A stretch of DNA of 60,000 nucleotides from Polytrichum commune (taxonomy: Eukaryota; Streptophyta; Polytrichopsida; Polytrichales; Polytrichaceae). Made by a program: the position numbers and the translations under genes. The stretch is taken from NCBI GenBank assembly GCA_950295325.1, contig OX485808.1, positions 8,560,501-8,620,500 on the forward strand, in the 5' to 3' direction. Shown in pieces: positions 37,698 to 50,114 of this stretch; within the stretch, counting starts at the first letter, position 1, and each line of letters begins with the position of its first letter. The notes below the pieces were generated by a model. The model saw only the letters and a program-made list of their open reading frames with translations, searched no databases and was not told the DNA's origin.

Positions 37698-38224
37698 TTT
37701 TCATTGACTTGAAAATAAACGACAACAACATTTGCATGTTTTATGTTAATAACACATTCAAGATTCCCGCTTCCAAGTTGAGTAATGAGATATTCAATTT
37801 AAAAATTATACCACAAGAATACTTGAGCGAGGCCATCCCCGTGCATGTCGAATACAAAGCAAAGCACAACCAATGTGCTTCCAACACTCATGAATTTGTT
37901 TCAATCATCATATGAACCACAAGCTCAAATTCAACACAACCAAAGAGTTCAGCATGCTTTAATGTTTGTCTCTTTGGGAGTTGGGTACTCTAGTTCCCTT
38001 GCGGTATTGATACAAAAGATATGGTTATTATGAAATACAAAACTGGCAAGAGGAGAGTGGATAACGAGTTGTTGCAATCCTAACGAGGCAAATAATCATG
38101 CATGATGTATGACTAGTTTAGTCATGGACACAAACTGAAGATTATGAATGATATCAATGTCGATACGTAATAGATTCAGAGGGAAGGGTTGATTCCTAGT
38201 CAAGGTGGTGGAGTAACATGTTGC
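37698..38224. other. Gene-free spacer
   Basis: AT-rich sequence between a MITE and a LINE fragment. No recognisable domain in the short ORFs. Confidence 0.5.
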
Positions 38225-39190
38225 CAATTGTTTAGTTTTCATTTGTTTAGTATTAGATACCCATTAGATCTGTGAGATGTTTTACGGTGTTTTCGTGTAC
38301 TGACTCTATCAGAGCTTTTGATGGCATATTTTGCTATCATTAGGTTGTTTAATTCCTTAGTAATTGTTTGTGTATGGCTTCCCTTCCCCAAAACATGATG
38401 GTGATAATTTGGTTCACATTCTAGCCTTTGTTTTTTAGTACATCAATTAGCGGATCGTATTTTGTGTGTATTTCCTCTATGCATGTTTCCATAAATATGT
38501 CATGGCAATACGTAAAATACATGAGTTGTAAAATGTGGGTTTGGAACAAGGTGATTAGGGTGTGGCTTTCATTTGGTGCTCCAATCAATGGATAGTTTGT
38601 CACATTTGAGCCTAGCCATGCATATGCATGGCGTGGTGGTGGACGTGCAAATAATTAGCCAAGTTGGAATCGTTGCATCTAGTGGTTTGCTATTGAAGGT
38701 GCCCACATTTGCTAGTGTGAAGAATCTTGTAAATTTGTTGGGTTGCAGTGCTTGGGCTATGAGATGGACAACTTTGTTGTGTCTAGCAATTCTCAGTCCT
38801 TTGATGTGTTGGTTTATGAACTTGGATGGGAGGTGTGGCCATGTGTCCATGTTGTTACTTGGGCATTCTATGGCAGCTAGGGTTTAGAAGTGTAATTGGG
38901 TTAAAAAACAAATTCCCCCATGTATTGTGTAAATCTAAATTTTAAGGTTTGGGTATTTTGTGTGTCAGAAACGTTTTCAAGAAGGATAGTTTGTGGTTGA
39001 TTTGTTTGTTGGATAGCCATTTTTCTACGTATTGGGATTTATATTTGGCTAAAATATTTTCTTTGTATTCTTTGTTGACGAATCTGTGGAGGTTTCATAT
39101 GGCCCCATCGTGTGTGCCGGAGTGTACGCTTGCTAACCAGTATGGAGTGGAGTGGACTGTGTGTATGTATGGGGTTGGGGTTTCTTAGTC
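38225..39190 (-). mobile_element. Second LINE 3' fragment, related to the copy at 9370
   Basis: The minus strand encodes YWLASVHSGTHDGAI, an in-frame TGA, then NLHRFVNKEYKENIL and KWLSNKQINHKLSFLKTF (about 39180-38980), followed by MDTWPHLPSKFINQHIKGLR and IARHNKVVHLIAQALQPNKF (38850-38569). The same DTWPHL...IKGL.IARHNK order is found in the first copy. Stops and frameshifts make it dead. Only the 3' end of ORF2 remains. Confidence 0.8.
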
Positions 39191-39555
39191 TTTTGTTGCT
39201 CCGTCATTTGCTAGTGCATAACACTAGTTAGCACATACCTTCAGTTGGGTGGGCCACATAATCTTAGGCCAATAATCACAACATCTTGCAAATTTTTACA
39301 CTCCATGCTACAGTGTTGACTTAATGATGTAAGAGAACCTTACTCCACTGAATAATGTCATGAGATGTGCTCAATCATTTCCATCATCATAAAAGAAAAC
39401 TTCTTATTAAAAGACTTGCTAAAGCTACTAATTCACGAGGGATTGTGGGAGGTACAAATGAGGAATTAACCAATCAACCAAGATATTGTTTTCTAACAAA
39501 AAAAATTAACGAGTTGTTTACAACCCGCAACGTTCTACAAAAAGAGAGATCCGAC
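39191..39555. other. Gene-free spacer
   Basis: AT-rich; one 64-codon ORF without recognisable features. Confidence 0.5.
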
Positions 39556-39770
39556 CACTAGTTACAGATGAGCTATTTGAGTTTGAGTAATAATCGGTTC
39601 AGATACAAGTCTTTTAAGACAAATCCCAATCATTTTAGAGAAATCTATAGAATACATCTTAAATCAATAAAGAAAATCTGAAAAAATCAACACATAACCG
39701 GTTGGACTTGGAAACACATGGATTTCAACCAATTTTTGCCCAAAACCTTCCCAAACACTAGCCGGTCCCC
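39556..39770 (+). repeat. Dispersed CCGGTT-family repeat, copy 2
   Basis: Runs from AGTTACAGATGAGCTATTTG through CTATAGAATACATCTTAAAT and ATAACCGGTTGGACTTGGAA to CCCAAAACCTTCCCAAACAC. Aligns to the inverted copy at 50120-50350. Confidence 0.75.
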
Positions 39771-39849
39771 CCTAACTTCAAACCCTAAAAATCCAAGGCC
39801 ATCAAAGTTCAACTTATAAATGGAAATGGAGGGAGCCGAATCATACCAT

Positions 39850-40110
39850 GACCCATCCATCCATCTATCCATCCATCCATCGGACTGCTCGGAGCGGTAC
39901 ACAAGCACATGGGTGTTGGGTCATAATTGAAGACGAACATCATCACCAAACCAAGCCTACCTAGCCCACCACAAATGTCAAAATTAATATCGTCACGATC
40001 TCAATAAAAACTCACATCTCGAGCACATGTTACGGATGGCACACTATTCATCCATCCACCCATCCACCCCATCCACCCATCCACCCCATCCATCCATCCG
40101 TCCATCCGTC
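39850..40110. repeat. CATC/CCATC tetranucleotide-type microsatellites
   Basis: Two blocks, about 39850-39883 and 40047-40110, of ATCC/ACCC units. The minus-strand ORFs rich in DGWMDGW are products of the repeat, not genes. Confidence 0.85.
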
Positions 40111-40404
40111 CGTCGCGGTGGAAGTTAATGGGAAGGGGGACATTGAAAGGCTGCAAGCCAGGAATTGAATGCGACTGAGGCCGCCTGAGGTCCAATCCCG
40201 TGAGCCCTTGGAGTCCAAAGGCGTGTCAGTGGAAGCCACCAAAGTCGCATGGGTTTTATGACACATTGTTGGCATGGTTCCTTAACTTATTAATGGCGCA
40301 GTTAACTTATCCCAACACCCGAATTCCGTTAACTTGGGCATCAAATCGTACGGTGAGCTAACCCAAAACTCTTCCACGTACACCTACGCTAACCTAAGCA
40401 GTCC

Positions 40405-41045
40405 GCTCCGTTAAGTTACCCGTAGCCTAACCACCTCCACTGACACGGCCAATATTTAGGTCGCCCCACTAAATGTCAAAAAGTTTAGTTTGCATGGGAC
40501 ACGCTAATTGCACATGGTAGTGTAGAATATATTAGTGTTTGCAAAGACTCGGTGTAGAGGTTGTTGATTGGGGTAAGGTATGTGGTCCCAGTACCGTGGG
40601 CATTTCGAATACCACAAAGTATTATGGCTGTTGGATCGGATCGGGGGTTGTGTTACCGTTCCGTTAACTTACCTATAGCCTAACCACCTCCACTAACACG
40701 GCCAATATTTAGGTCGCCCCACTAAATGTCGAAAAGTTTAGTTGGCATAGGACACGCTAATTGCACATGGTAGTGTAGAATGTATTAGTGTTTGCAAAGA
40801 CTTGGTGTAGAGGTTTTTTGATTGGGGTAAGGTATGTGGTCCTAGTATTGTGGGCATTTCGAATGCCACAAAGTATTATGGTTGTTGGATTGGATCGGGG
40901 GTTGTCTTACCGTTCCGTTAACTTACCCGTAGCCTAACCACCTCCGCTGACACGGCCAATATTTAGGTCGCCCCACTAAATGTCGAAAAGTTTAGTTTGC
41001 ATGGGACACGCTAATTGCACATGGTAGTGTAGAATATATTAGTGG
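40405..41045. repeat. Tandem array: about 2.5 copies of a 253-bp unit
   Basis: GCCTAACCACCTCC occurs at 40425, 40678 and 40932. Shared text: CACGGCCAATATTTAGGTCG, GACACGCTAATTGCACATGG, GGGGTAAGGTATGTGGTCC. Copies are over 90 percent alike by eye, so amplification is fairly recent. The third copy stops near 41043. Confidence 0.9.
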
Positions 41046-41770
41046 GATCTTTCAAATGTGTTAAATTATTTGGACCTAGAATGGTGTCTACAGCTAAGCA
41101 CATAGCCTACGTTCAATGTAACACGTGTGTTTTGGGTGTCCGTCATAACTCCAAGCTGTGTCATATACCAACCACTCAAGTACGGGCGTTCAATTAAGAA
41201 TAGTGGCCTCCACAAACAATTTGGCAATTGGATCGAATTGGAATTTGTTTCCTTCATTAAATATAGATTCTCCCAATTGTGTTCACACTTTTAGGACAAC
41301 ACTCGATCCCATCATAGCATGTGTCTTTTTAATGTTGATTTTAAGCTATAGACCTTGTCATGAACCAATCAAATGTAGGTGTCCTCCGATTTAGAAAAGT
41401 AACAATATAAAGGCCACCTACCTTGATGATAGACTTCCATGTGCCAATTGTTCTAGGGAAGGAATTGGGCTTTGCAAATGTTGGCAAAGTTGGAGACACT
41501 TCCATGGGAAGTGGCGGGAGTGGGGGGTCCATTTTCGTGTTTGTTGTTGGTGAAATTCGTTTTACACATGCAACCAATGACCATGAGAAACAATGACTTA
41601 GGATTTCTTGTGCTCATGGTCAACGGTCTGAAGCCGTAACCATGAGAAATCCGACATCCTCTTTTACAAGCCTTGGTAATCAGACATAGAATAAAGTAGA
41701 TCTAGACAAGGACATAGTGCTCAAAATGAAAAATAAATAGACATTGCTTATGTCTAACATAATCGACAAA
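41046..41770. other. Gene-free spacer
   Basis: Short ORFs only (up to 78 codons), nothing recognised. Confidence 0.5.
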
Positions 41771-42271
41771 CCTATTCAGATTCTCTCATTGCAAAATCCA
41801 AGTGGCAACTAAACACTTCTGAACTCCATGTCACCAAATCTCGTTTTGTTCCTCCGACAGAAGCACTCTCATTTTTGGTGACCATGCATATTACACCTAT
41901 TCAGATTCTCTCATTGCAAAATCCAAGTGGCAGCTAAACACTTACGAACTCCATGTCACCAAATCTCGTTTTGTTCCCCCCGACAGAAGCACTCTCATTT
42001 TTGGTGACCATGCGTATTACACCTATTCAGATTCTCTCATTGCAAAATCCAAGTGGCAGCTAAACACTTACGAACTCCATGTCACCAAATCTCGTTTTGT
42101 TCCCCCCGACAGAAGCACTCTCGTTTTCGGTGACCATGCGTATTACACCTATTCAGATTCTCTCATTGCAAAATCCAAGTGGCAACTAAACACTTCCAAA
42201 CTCCATGTCACCAAATCTCGTTTTGTTCCCCCGACAGAAGCACTCTCGTTTTCGGTGACCCTGCGTATTAC
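41771..42271. repeat. Tandem array: four copies of a 126-bp unit
   Basis: CCTATTCAGATTCTCTCATT begins at 41771, 41896, 42022 and 42148. Each unit also has CCATGTCACCAAATCTCG and CGACAGAAGCACTCTC. Copies are about 95 percent alike. The period is a multiple of three, but stops in the frames I checked argue against coding. Confidence 0.93.
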
Positions 42272-43397
42272 AATGACGTGGGAAGAACCAACACTTCATC
42301 CCTCAACCAATGAAAGAATTTAGAAAACGGTGATCATGATCCGTGGTCACTCATGCAAAATGGCCCTTCCCTCGTGATTTTGGCCGCCGACTTGGTTGGA
42401 CCTTGGCACATGGAAGCATGCCCTAAAAGTTGTTTGCACGGACGTTTGGTTAGCTTAATAAGCTAGGCGGCCGTTCAAGTTCGGTTTGCCTAGACTTAAC
42501 GGACTCTAGGAGCCTAGAAGGGTGTCAGCATTGGCAGAGACATGGTGGAGAGAGCCTTTTGATTGGGGTTAAAAGTTGCGGGAACTTACAACAATGTACT
42601 TTAAGTTGATGAATTAATTAAGTTTGGTGGCTTGGGTGGATTGGGGTTAAGTAAATCGCAGCCCATTTCACATGTGAATTTACATCTTGTCTTATGTGCA
42701 ATAACTCATATATTTAACACATAATCTTTATTCCAAGTGCCTCTTTACAACTGGCCTTTAATTTCAAACCGCGTGTGTGTGTCAATTACACAAGAGATAA
42801 TCTAGCAAACTATGCCGTTTCTTTGTTGACCGGAGCCAACAACGTGAGGAGTTCAACGTTGGTTGACTAGGAATTATGATAAGTTAGAGGCACCTTTTTC
42901 GGGTCTTAAATGACTTATTCAGCTGAGTTTGTACATTGGGTGGGACCGGGAATGAGCCAGATTCTATTCAGAATTATACTTTGTTTATCCTAATAGCAAC
43001 TCCTTATATGTATGTATGCGGCTATTGAATCAACATGGACTCGAATTTATGTGACAGACAAATACTTGAGAATTCCACGGAGGAGACATTGATTATGGAC
43101 CTACATTGAGTATCTTATGAACTTTTGAAGTTGAAAAACACGAGGATTTATTATAGTCACATTGGTCGTCTCGAAATCTATGGTTCCAAATCTGTTAGAA
43201 TATGCAAGTGAACCCTAGCATTCGTTAATAAAGTCATGGAAGACTTTTACATCCCCTAGGTGTAGCTCATAAGCATCTAAGTCTACAATATATGTTTAAA
43301 AAGCTAATGCAATTGTTGTTATTAAATCTATCATCAAATGATTCATGAGGTCATAAGTCCACTTATTGTTGGTTCCTTTTTGATACCAACATTAACC
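42272..43397. other. Gene-free spacer
   Basis: Nothing recognised beyond AT-rich sequence. Confidence 0.5.
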
Positions 43398-44015
43398 AAT
43401 CTCCATGTTCAATGGACAGTCCATCAAGTCAATTGGATCCCTATACTCCATCTCACGATTACCAAATTTTTGTGCATCCCATAAACCCTCCCAACAAACC
43501 GAACCTTACTTGGAGCTAATTTTTCTGGTCTACAACGTTTTTTTGACAATTCTAGCTTTAGGTGTGTTCAAAAAACACAATCCATAATCACAACCAAGAT
43601 TTAACATAGTATCGTGATTTGCAATGGCAAGCAATATAGGCTTTATACATAAGATGCCAACCTTAATCCGAGTCAATCTATCTTTATATAAAGTTGGATT
43701 CCCATTCAATTGACTAACAAGTATACTTTTGAAATTTCTAGACTCCCCTACCTCTACGTAAGCCACGATGGACTTTACATTATATTGAGAGGGCATTTCA
43801 ACATCTTCATGTTCGTCAATTAGAACATCCAAGGCATGTCGAAGCTCACTTTGCAACTGCAAATCTTCATGTAAATCACTTTCAACCTGCGACTCCATCA
43901 ATCCCGTCTCTACGTCAACATTCTTGTACATGTTTGAATCATCGTCTCCAACACTACAATCTTCCTTGTCGCCACCTTGTGCACTAGAATCATCAATCAA
44001 TCGATGTGTGACCAT
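43398..44015 (-). pseudogene. Decayed unknown protein gene, probably transposon-derived
   Basis: A 161-codon open stretch (43530-44015) starts with an acidic region (GGDKEDCSVGDDDSN) and continues with MPSQYNVKSIVAYVEVGESR and SILVSQLNGNPTLYKDRLTR. After the stop at 43530, the same frame continues through a second stop into GSVCWEGLWDAQKFGNREME and YRDPIDLMDCPLNMEIG, up to about 43398. The protein-like composition across two stops suggests a pseudogene. I do not recognise the family. Confidence 0.4.
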
Positions 44016-45172
44016 AATCAGACTCCTCGTCCTCCTTCATACTTCCAAGCAAATGATCCTCAAGGACTGACCCTACCATACGATATATAAATGTTGTATA
44101 GGTTCCAAAGGTCCTCCATACATGTACATAACCAAGAATTATAAACTGTGTAGCATATATATACGTAATACAAAAAAAGTTCAGATTAATACCCTCTTTT
44201 TATGCAGTCACCCAATATACTCATACGTGTTATGAAAGGTGCATCACCCCTGGGCTGTAACCGGGTCGGTGACATTGAGATCCATGTTTTCCGGACATGC
44301 ACTTAGGTATCTACAACCATATTTAAGATTTGTAACCGGTTTCCATCATTGCCATCCGATCTTAAATGGACACATTCTCGTAGTGTTACAAAACAATCAT
44401 GAAACCCCGATCCAATTGTACATAGTGGTAGTTGTGTAACTCAATTCTCCTAGACTTGGGGAAATTAGAAAGTTGCATTTCCAATTGAGCGACTTCTAGA
44501 ACCTACCGCGGTAAAGTGTAGGATATAAATTATGCATACATTAATGATTGCCAATGTTATGTTGATGACCATGTCAAAGTGGACCACACTATTTCCGACG
44601 CATCGAGAATGAATGTCGGAGTTGTGGCCATCACTAGATTATGATAAGCATACATTGGTGTGCTTGAAATACAACAAAATAGATACTCACTTGTGGTATT
44701 TGAACTAGGATTCACCACGTATACTTGGGTACACTTTACATTATGTGTTGTGACCAATTTTTTTTCAAAAAGTGACGTGGAGTTCTCTTCTTCATGGTCT
44801 TTGGACCGTTGACCATGACTACGAGAAATTCTAAATATATGAATGGAGGGAGTTGTCATGTACAAACATACCTCTCCTCCATCCAACATAAAAGCCTTGG
44901 AATAATATCTTGCTCAAAGGTTACATTTTTTAGTTGATTCGACACTGAACTATCTTTAAAGATCTTGAATTATTACTCTACTCGAGGTCATTTGAAATAA
45001 ATCATCAACAAACCTATAGGAGGTCAAGTTTTAACATTGGATGGATGAGAAGTGCGCTCGTATACGATAATACTCTCTTCCCCTTATATACCTACCAACA
45101 CGGTGACTTTTAATCCGGCTATGCGTCGGTGATTTGCGATTCTAAACGTAGTAAATAAAATATTCTACGATC
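44016..45172. other. Gene-free spacer
   Basis: Short ORFs only. A 110-codon minus-strand ORF (44557-44889) has no recognisable motif. Confidence 0.45.
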
Positions 45173-46245
45173 AATCCATGATTGTTGTAAATGGGATAGC
45201 CAGAAATACCCCTAAAAGTCTTAAATACCATATGAATACAACAACATGTTGGGTGAATATGTATAAAATTGAATGAAAATGTGCATAATCATCCACATGC
45301 AGCCTTGCCACTCCGATGGTTGTAGCCAATGCTCCTCAATTGAAAACTTGAAATAAAAATCACCGAAACGGACACGGTCGCAATGTGAGAAGCTTGATAA
45401 AGGAGGTGATGTTGGGGGATCTTTCAATGTAAGAGAAATCAATCTATGGTTGTTGTAAATGAGATAGCCAAAATTATCCCTAAAAGTCTTAAAAACCAAA
45501 TGAAATCGACAACATGTTGGGTGAATATGGATAAAATTGAATGAAAATTTGCATAACCATCCACATGCAACTTTGCCACTCCAATGGTTGTAGCCAATGC
45601 TCCTTGATTGAAAACTTGAAATAAAAATCACCAACACAGACACGGTCGCAACGTGAGAAGCTTGATAAAGGAGGTGATGTTGGGGGATCTTTCAATGTAA
45701 GAGAAATCAATCTATGGTTGTTGTAAATGAGATAGCCAAAATTATCCCTAAAAGCCTTAATAACCATATGAAATCGACAACATGTTGGATGAATATGTAT
45801 AAAATTGAATGAAATTTTGTATAATCATCCATATGCGGCTTTGCCACTTCGATGGTTGTACCCAATGCTCCTCTCTTGAAAACTTGAAATAAAAATCGCC
45901 ATAAACGGACACGGTCACAGCATGAGAAGCTTGATAAAAGACAATGTTGGGGGATCTTTCAATGTAAGAGAAATCAATGTATGATTGTTGTAATTGAGAT
46001 AGCCAAAATTATCCCTAAAAGCCTTAATAACCAGATGAAATCGACAACATGTTGGATGAATATGTATAAAATTGAATGAAATGTTGTATAATCATCCATA
46101 TGCGGCTTTGCCACTTCGATGGTTGTACCCAATGCTCCTCTCTTGAAAACTTGAAATAAAAATCGCCATAAACGGACACGGTCACAGCGTGAGAAGCTTG
46201 ATAAAGGAGGTGACGTTGGGGGATCTTTCAATGTAAGAGAAGTTG
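45173..46245. repeat. Tandem array: four copies of a 268-bp unit
   Basis: CCTAAAAG begins at 45211, 45479, 45747 and 46014. Units share CAACATGTTGG, ATGAATATGTATAAAATTGA, AACTTGAAATAAAAATC and GGGGGATCTTTCAATGTAAG. ORFs of 92-140 codons here are repeats read in shifting frames (268 is not a multiple of three). Confidence 0.93.
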
Positions 46246-46409
46246 ATGGCAGCCTGCCTTGAAATATCTCTGCCACGGTCCTTGGGCACAATTGCATGGA
46301 GCATCTTGGGTCTGTCATGCCATCCAAATCACATTCATTGTGGCCCCAACTTTCTCCATGCCTTCATAATCACCTCAGCTGCAACTTCAATATCATCTCA
46401 TGTAATTGA

Positions 46410-47007
46410 AGGGCCCGTTTCCACCATGGACCATGAAGCCGGACCACGGAAGATGACCTTTTTCCATGGTCCGACTTCCATGGTCTAGTCTCTTAAAGAA
46501 ATCAATTTACAAAGCTTTTGGGGCCTTCACTAGGTGTAAAGCAAATGTGGACCAAGAGGTTGACCATACATCAAAAAACGAACGTGCTGGTTTTTTTTAA
46601 TGTATGTTAAAAAAAAGGGTAGTTTTGAAAGAAAGAAAAAAGTTCAACCATTTTTTTTTTGTCTTCTCTTGTCTTCATCTTCTCTCTCCCCCCCCCAAAT
46701 AAAAATAAAAATAAAAATAATCATTAAATTTCTATTAAAAAAACATTTCTCTACCATGAGCCCCCTGTATTTTTCTACTGTAGCACCTCTTTTGCCTCTC
46801 CCATCGCAAAACTTGTTGGACCACTTGGCATGTCAATGGATAGCGTAGGCCTTAAAATATGTCTTTTGGGGACCTCAAACTACATGATCACTCTCACATT
46901 TTTTTTCTTCGTGTAAACCAAAGTGGTCGTGGAACGAGTTCAATAGCCAATCATGGATTTTACAGGGCCTTGGGACAACTTCATGGTCCATGATGTAAAC
47001 AACCCCT
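46410..47007. mobile_element. hAT-like non-autonomous element (about 600 bp)
   Basis: The left end GGGCCCGTTTCCACCATGGA continues CCATGAAG; the right end is CTTCATGGTCCATGATGTAA then ACAACCCC. The ends are imperfect inverted repeats of about 28 bp. Interior contains poly-A/T and C-rich simple runs, no transposase. No target duplication found by eye. Confidence 0.6.
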
Positions 47008-47254
47008 TATGTAGGCTCCATCCCCAAGTTAGGCGCCCCCGCTCCTGACAAATATTTGAGAGATATTTGGAAATAGAACCCCAAGTTTGAAAGCTGTGCA
47101 TGGAACGTTCTTGAAGGTACTCTAGGTTTTTTCTATTTTTTCTATTTAATTTTAATTTTTTTTACCCATATGAGACTTTGAACACCTGTTGTGAAAGCTC
47201 TTTGTATGGAGGTAAGATATGTGGGTGTTATTTGGTTTTTTTTTCCATGTTCTC

Positions 47255-47610
47255 AAACTTCTATTGATTAGATTTACACAACAAAACTTGTGTTGCATTA
47301 GCAAATCTACACTGAAACATTTGCAAGAAGTTGGATTGAAAATCGGACCTACCTTGATTTAGATATGGTTATCGGAAGTGCATGTTTGTTGATTTCTTAG
47401 CTGGATACATTAGTCCTCCCAATTATGTTCATCATTGAGTGTAGAGTAGTCCTTAATATTTGAAGATATACTTTAACCTCTTTAAAACATATGTCTTTAG
47501 GATGTTAGCTCTTTGATCCTCACCGAACCACGTACTGATCAATTCTAGGTGTCCAATTAAGAAGATGAGCCATTTAAGACCCATCTACCTTACGTAGGCT
47601 TCTTGTGGGC
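47255..47610 (+). repeat. Dispersed repeat family B, copy 1
   Basis: Landmarks CTTGTGTTGCATTAGCAAAT, CCTTGATTTAGATATGG, TGTTGATTTCTTA, TCATTGAGTGTAGAGTAGT and ACATATGTCTTTAGGATGTT recur at 54495-54790 (same strand) and at 56735-57060 (opposite strand). Confidence 0.75.
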
Positions 47611-47898
47611 ACTTTCACCCGACAAATGTTTTTTGGCTTTTCGATGGATTGGAAATTACGTAATCTTATAGCACTCATGAACCATGAAGATTATTGTTTC
47701 AAGGTTTAGAATCGAAGTTGGAATGAAAAAGTTATAAGCGCTCAAAGTAAAAATTCTCCTTCTCTTTAAATGATCACATGAGGTCTAGGTCATCTCAATT
47801 GTGTTCACTATTGAACTTATAATAATTGATATGTTTGAAGGCCATGTATTGTTACTCATAATGTAGGTGACTGCTGAAAAATTGCAAACACATACTAA

Positions 47899-48273
47899 GG
47901 GCCAGTTCACATGGGCTCCCAAGTCCCAGGTCCCACTCATGTTAGCAAGTCCCAACTTGTGATCCTCAAGTAATCATTAAAATATGGTTAAATATCATCA
48001 AAGTCAAATCTTGATTATTTTATGAAAAAATATTTGCAAGACTTGGGTTGAGAGTTGGGTCTAGGTTTTTGCTCGACCCAACTCTCAATACAAGTCTTGA
48101 GCCTCACCTCCAAAAAGTGTTGCCATGTAGGCATCCATGTCATAGTTGGGACTTGGGATCCCAGGTGAAGTGGTAAAGTCCCAACTTCCATGGTCTCAAT
48201 GTATGAGATTGCATGGATTGACCTCAAGTGACTTGGGACTTAAAACTTGGGACCCCGTGTGAACCGGCCCTTA
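47899..48273. mobile_element. MITE (about 375 bp) with AAGGGCC-GTTCACA ends and internal hairpin
   Basis: Left end AAGGGCCAGTTCACATGGGC; right end complement AAGGGCCGGTTCACACGGGG; both followed by TCCCAAGT. The interior holds a strong hairpin at 48038-48099. ORFs here are incidental. Confidence 0.75.
48038..48099. repeat. Hairpin inside the MITE
   Basis: CAAGACTTGGGTTGAGAGTT continues GGGTC, then a loop of about 12 nt, then GACCCAACTCTCAATACAAG and TCTTG. Arms of about 25 nt pair with two mismatches. Confidence 0.8.
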
Positions 48274-50114
48274 TTGAGGTCCACTTTACACTTGAAAATT
48301 GAGCTCTCAGTTGAGAGCTTGGTTTTTTTGTTGGGCCACAATACTCGGTTGGCATCTTGATGGATCCCATGTGAAAAGACCACAATATGCTCTCAGTGAT
48401 GTTTGATAAACTCTTCATTTTCTCAAGGAGGTCACTTGGGAATGTTGAGAGTTCAAGCTCTTATCATGCAAGTCCCAAGCCAATAGGATCTCAAGCATTC
48501 ATTGACTTGTCATGAACTTTTCTCTTTGTTTGGTATAGTCTATGAGCTTAAAACCCTTATGTAAGAGAAGTTTATAGAAATAAAAACAAATGTACATGTA
48601 CTAATGGCATACTAAAAAATGGACTCATGTATATATACTAAGCTTTTTCAATTTAATGCGATATATATGCCTCCACTACATATACAAACTGCACGTCATG
48701 AATCAAATAATCCTTTGTTACATATAAAATCCACTTTCACTTTCCAAAGAAAAAGTCATTGAATGTATATTTCATCCATAGTATGCAACTCACCGATTGT
48801 ATCAAATGAACAAATATAAAAGCACGATAACTTAGCCACAATCTAGAGAGCGAAACTAAAGGAAGCTCATGAGACCTCCAAGAGCCTTTGGTTTTTAAAC
48901 ACCTGGAACCCAAATGCAAACCCTAACAAGAAGACACGTGGTAGTCGTTGAGGACTCTGACCATATGGAAACAATGTATGAAAATGTGAAGTGGATGAAA
49001 CTAACACATCTATTTTCAATTTCTTCTCTAAACCTTAGGGCCCCTTTTGTATATTTACATTCACTTCATCAATTTTAATAGCCTTTAAAAACAATACCTC
49101 TCCCTTATATATGCTATGTACGCTATGCTTCAAATATTACCCCTTCTTGCACTCACATTAGTTTGTACATGGTATGCAGAGTCCACCCACCTCAAGAGCA
49201 ACATGGATAATACAAAGATTTCAATATTTTGAGTTGACTAAGGTTAGTCAATCTTTACTTCACTTTACTACTTCCAATATACCCCCATAAAAGCGAAACA
49301 TGTGAATAACTCTACATAGTATGCACATGTCACCATACATAGTAAAAAAACAAGGCAACATCATACAATACTCGTTATACTTAGTGTTGTATAACTTACT
49401 ATGTTGAGCAATATATTGCATATAATGGAGGTAAAGTCACTCCCCAATGGTTTAAGTTTTGTTGTGAAGAGTTCACTCCCGGGGGTTTTAATTCATTGTT
49501 AAATTTCTAGCCACAGTCATTTACAACATTTATAACCAAAATACTTATGATCAAGGCTTGAAGTGAAGTTTCAAGTTTTAGTCCCAAGGGGATCAATATC
49601 ATAATCTCATAAATATAGGAGAGTCCAAAGATAGGGTGTTTTTCTGAGGGGTCACAAAAATTGTTTGAATAACAAAGAACCTTCAAAATCCATATGAAAC
49701 AACATGCTTATAATATTTGAAATATTCTAAGAATGTTTCTATTTTAATGGTGATACTTATAGTCTCTCGAAAAATAGTCTACCAAATCATACAAGAAGTG
49801 ACCCCCCCCCCCCGTCCCCAACAAGGGTTTAGCACCACCAACGTTAGTGGGAAGGGGGCCTCGGTGTCCATGCCAATTGCCCACAATCTTAGAATCTACC
49901 AAAATTGTGAGAAGTTCCAAGAAACGTCATGGTTGTCACTTTTGCTACTAAAGCCATTGACATGATAGCCTATCAATACTAGTTGTGATGGGCTGAGAGA
50001 GAGAAAGAGTCCTTGTTGGACTAGTTCCACAAAATAAAGTCATTTCCAACCGCCTTGTTGTTAACCATAACCCTCGGATTCAACCACCTTCAATATTAAA
50101 AGTCACATGTCGTC
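48274..50114. other. Gene-free AT-rich spacer
   Basis: Only ORFs of 60-82 codons, none with recognisable features. A poly-C run lies at 49802-49813. Confidence 0.5.

Noticed and set aside
40001-40275. DGWMDGW-rich minus-strand ORFs
   Set aside because: Produced by a CATC microsatellite.
45221-46327. Minus-strand ORFs of 92-140 codons with repeated LTLKDPPTSPPLSSF
   Set aside because: They are the 268-bp array read in shifting frames; the period is not a multiple of three and no start or domain is conserved.
46250-46425. Possible captured coding fragment (minus-strand IEVAAEVIMKAWRKLGP and AIVPKDRGRDISRQAAINF)
   Set aside because: Two short pieces in one frame, broken by stops and without a family I can name; could be chance.
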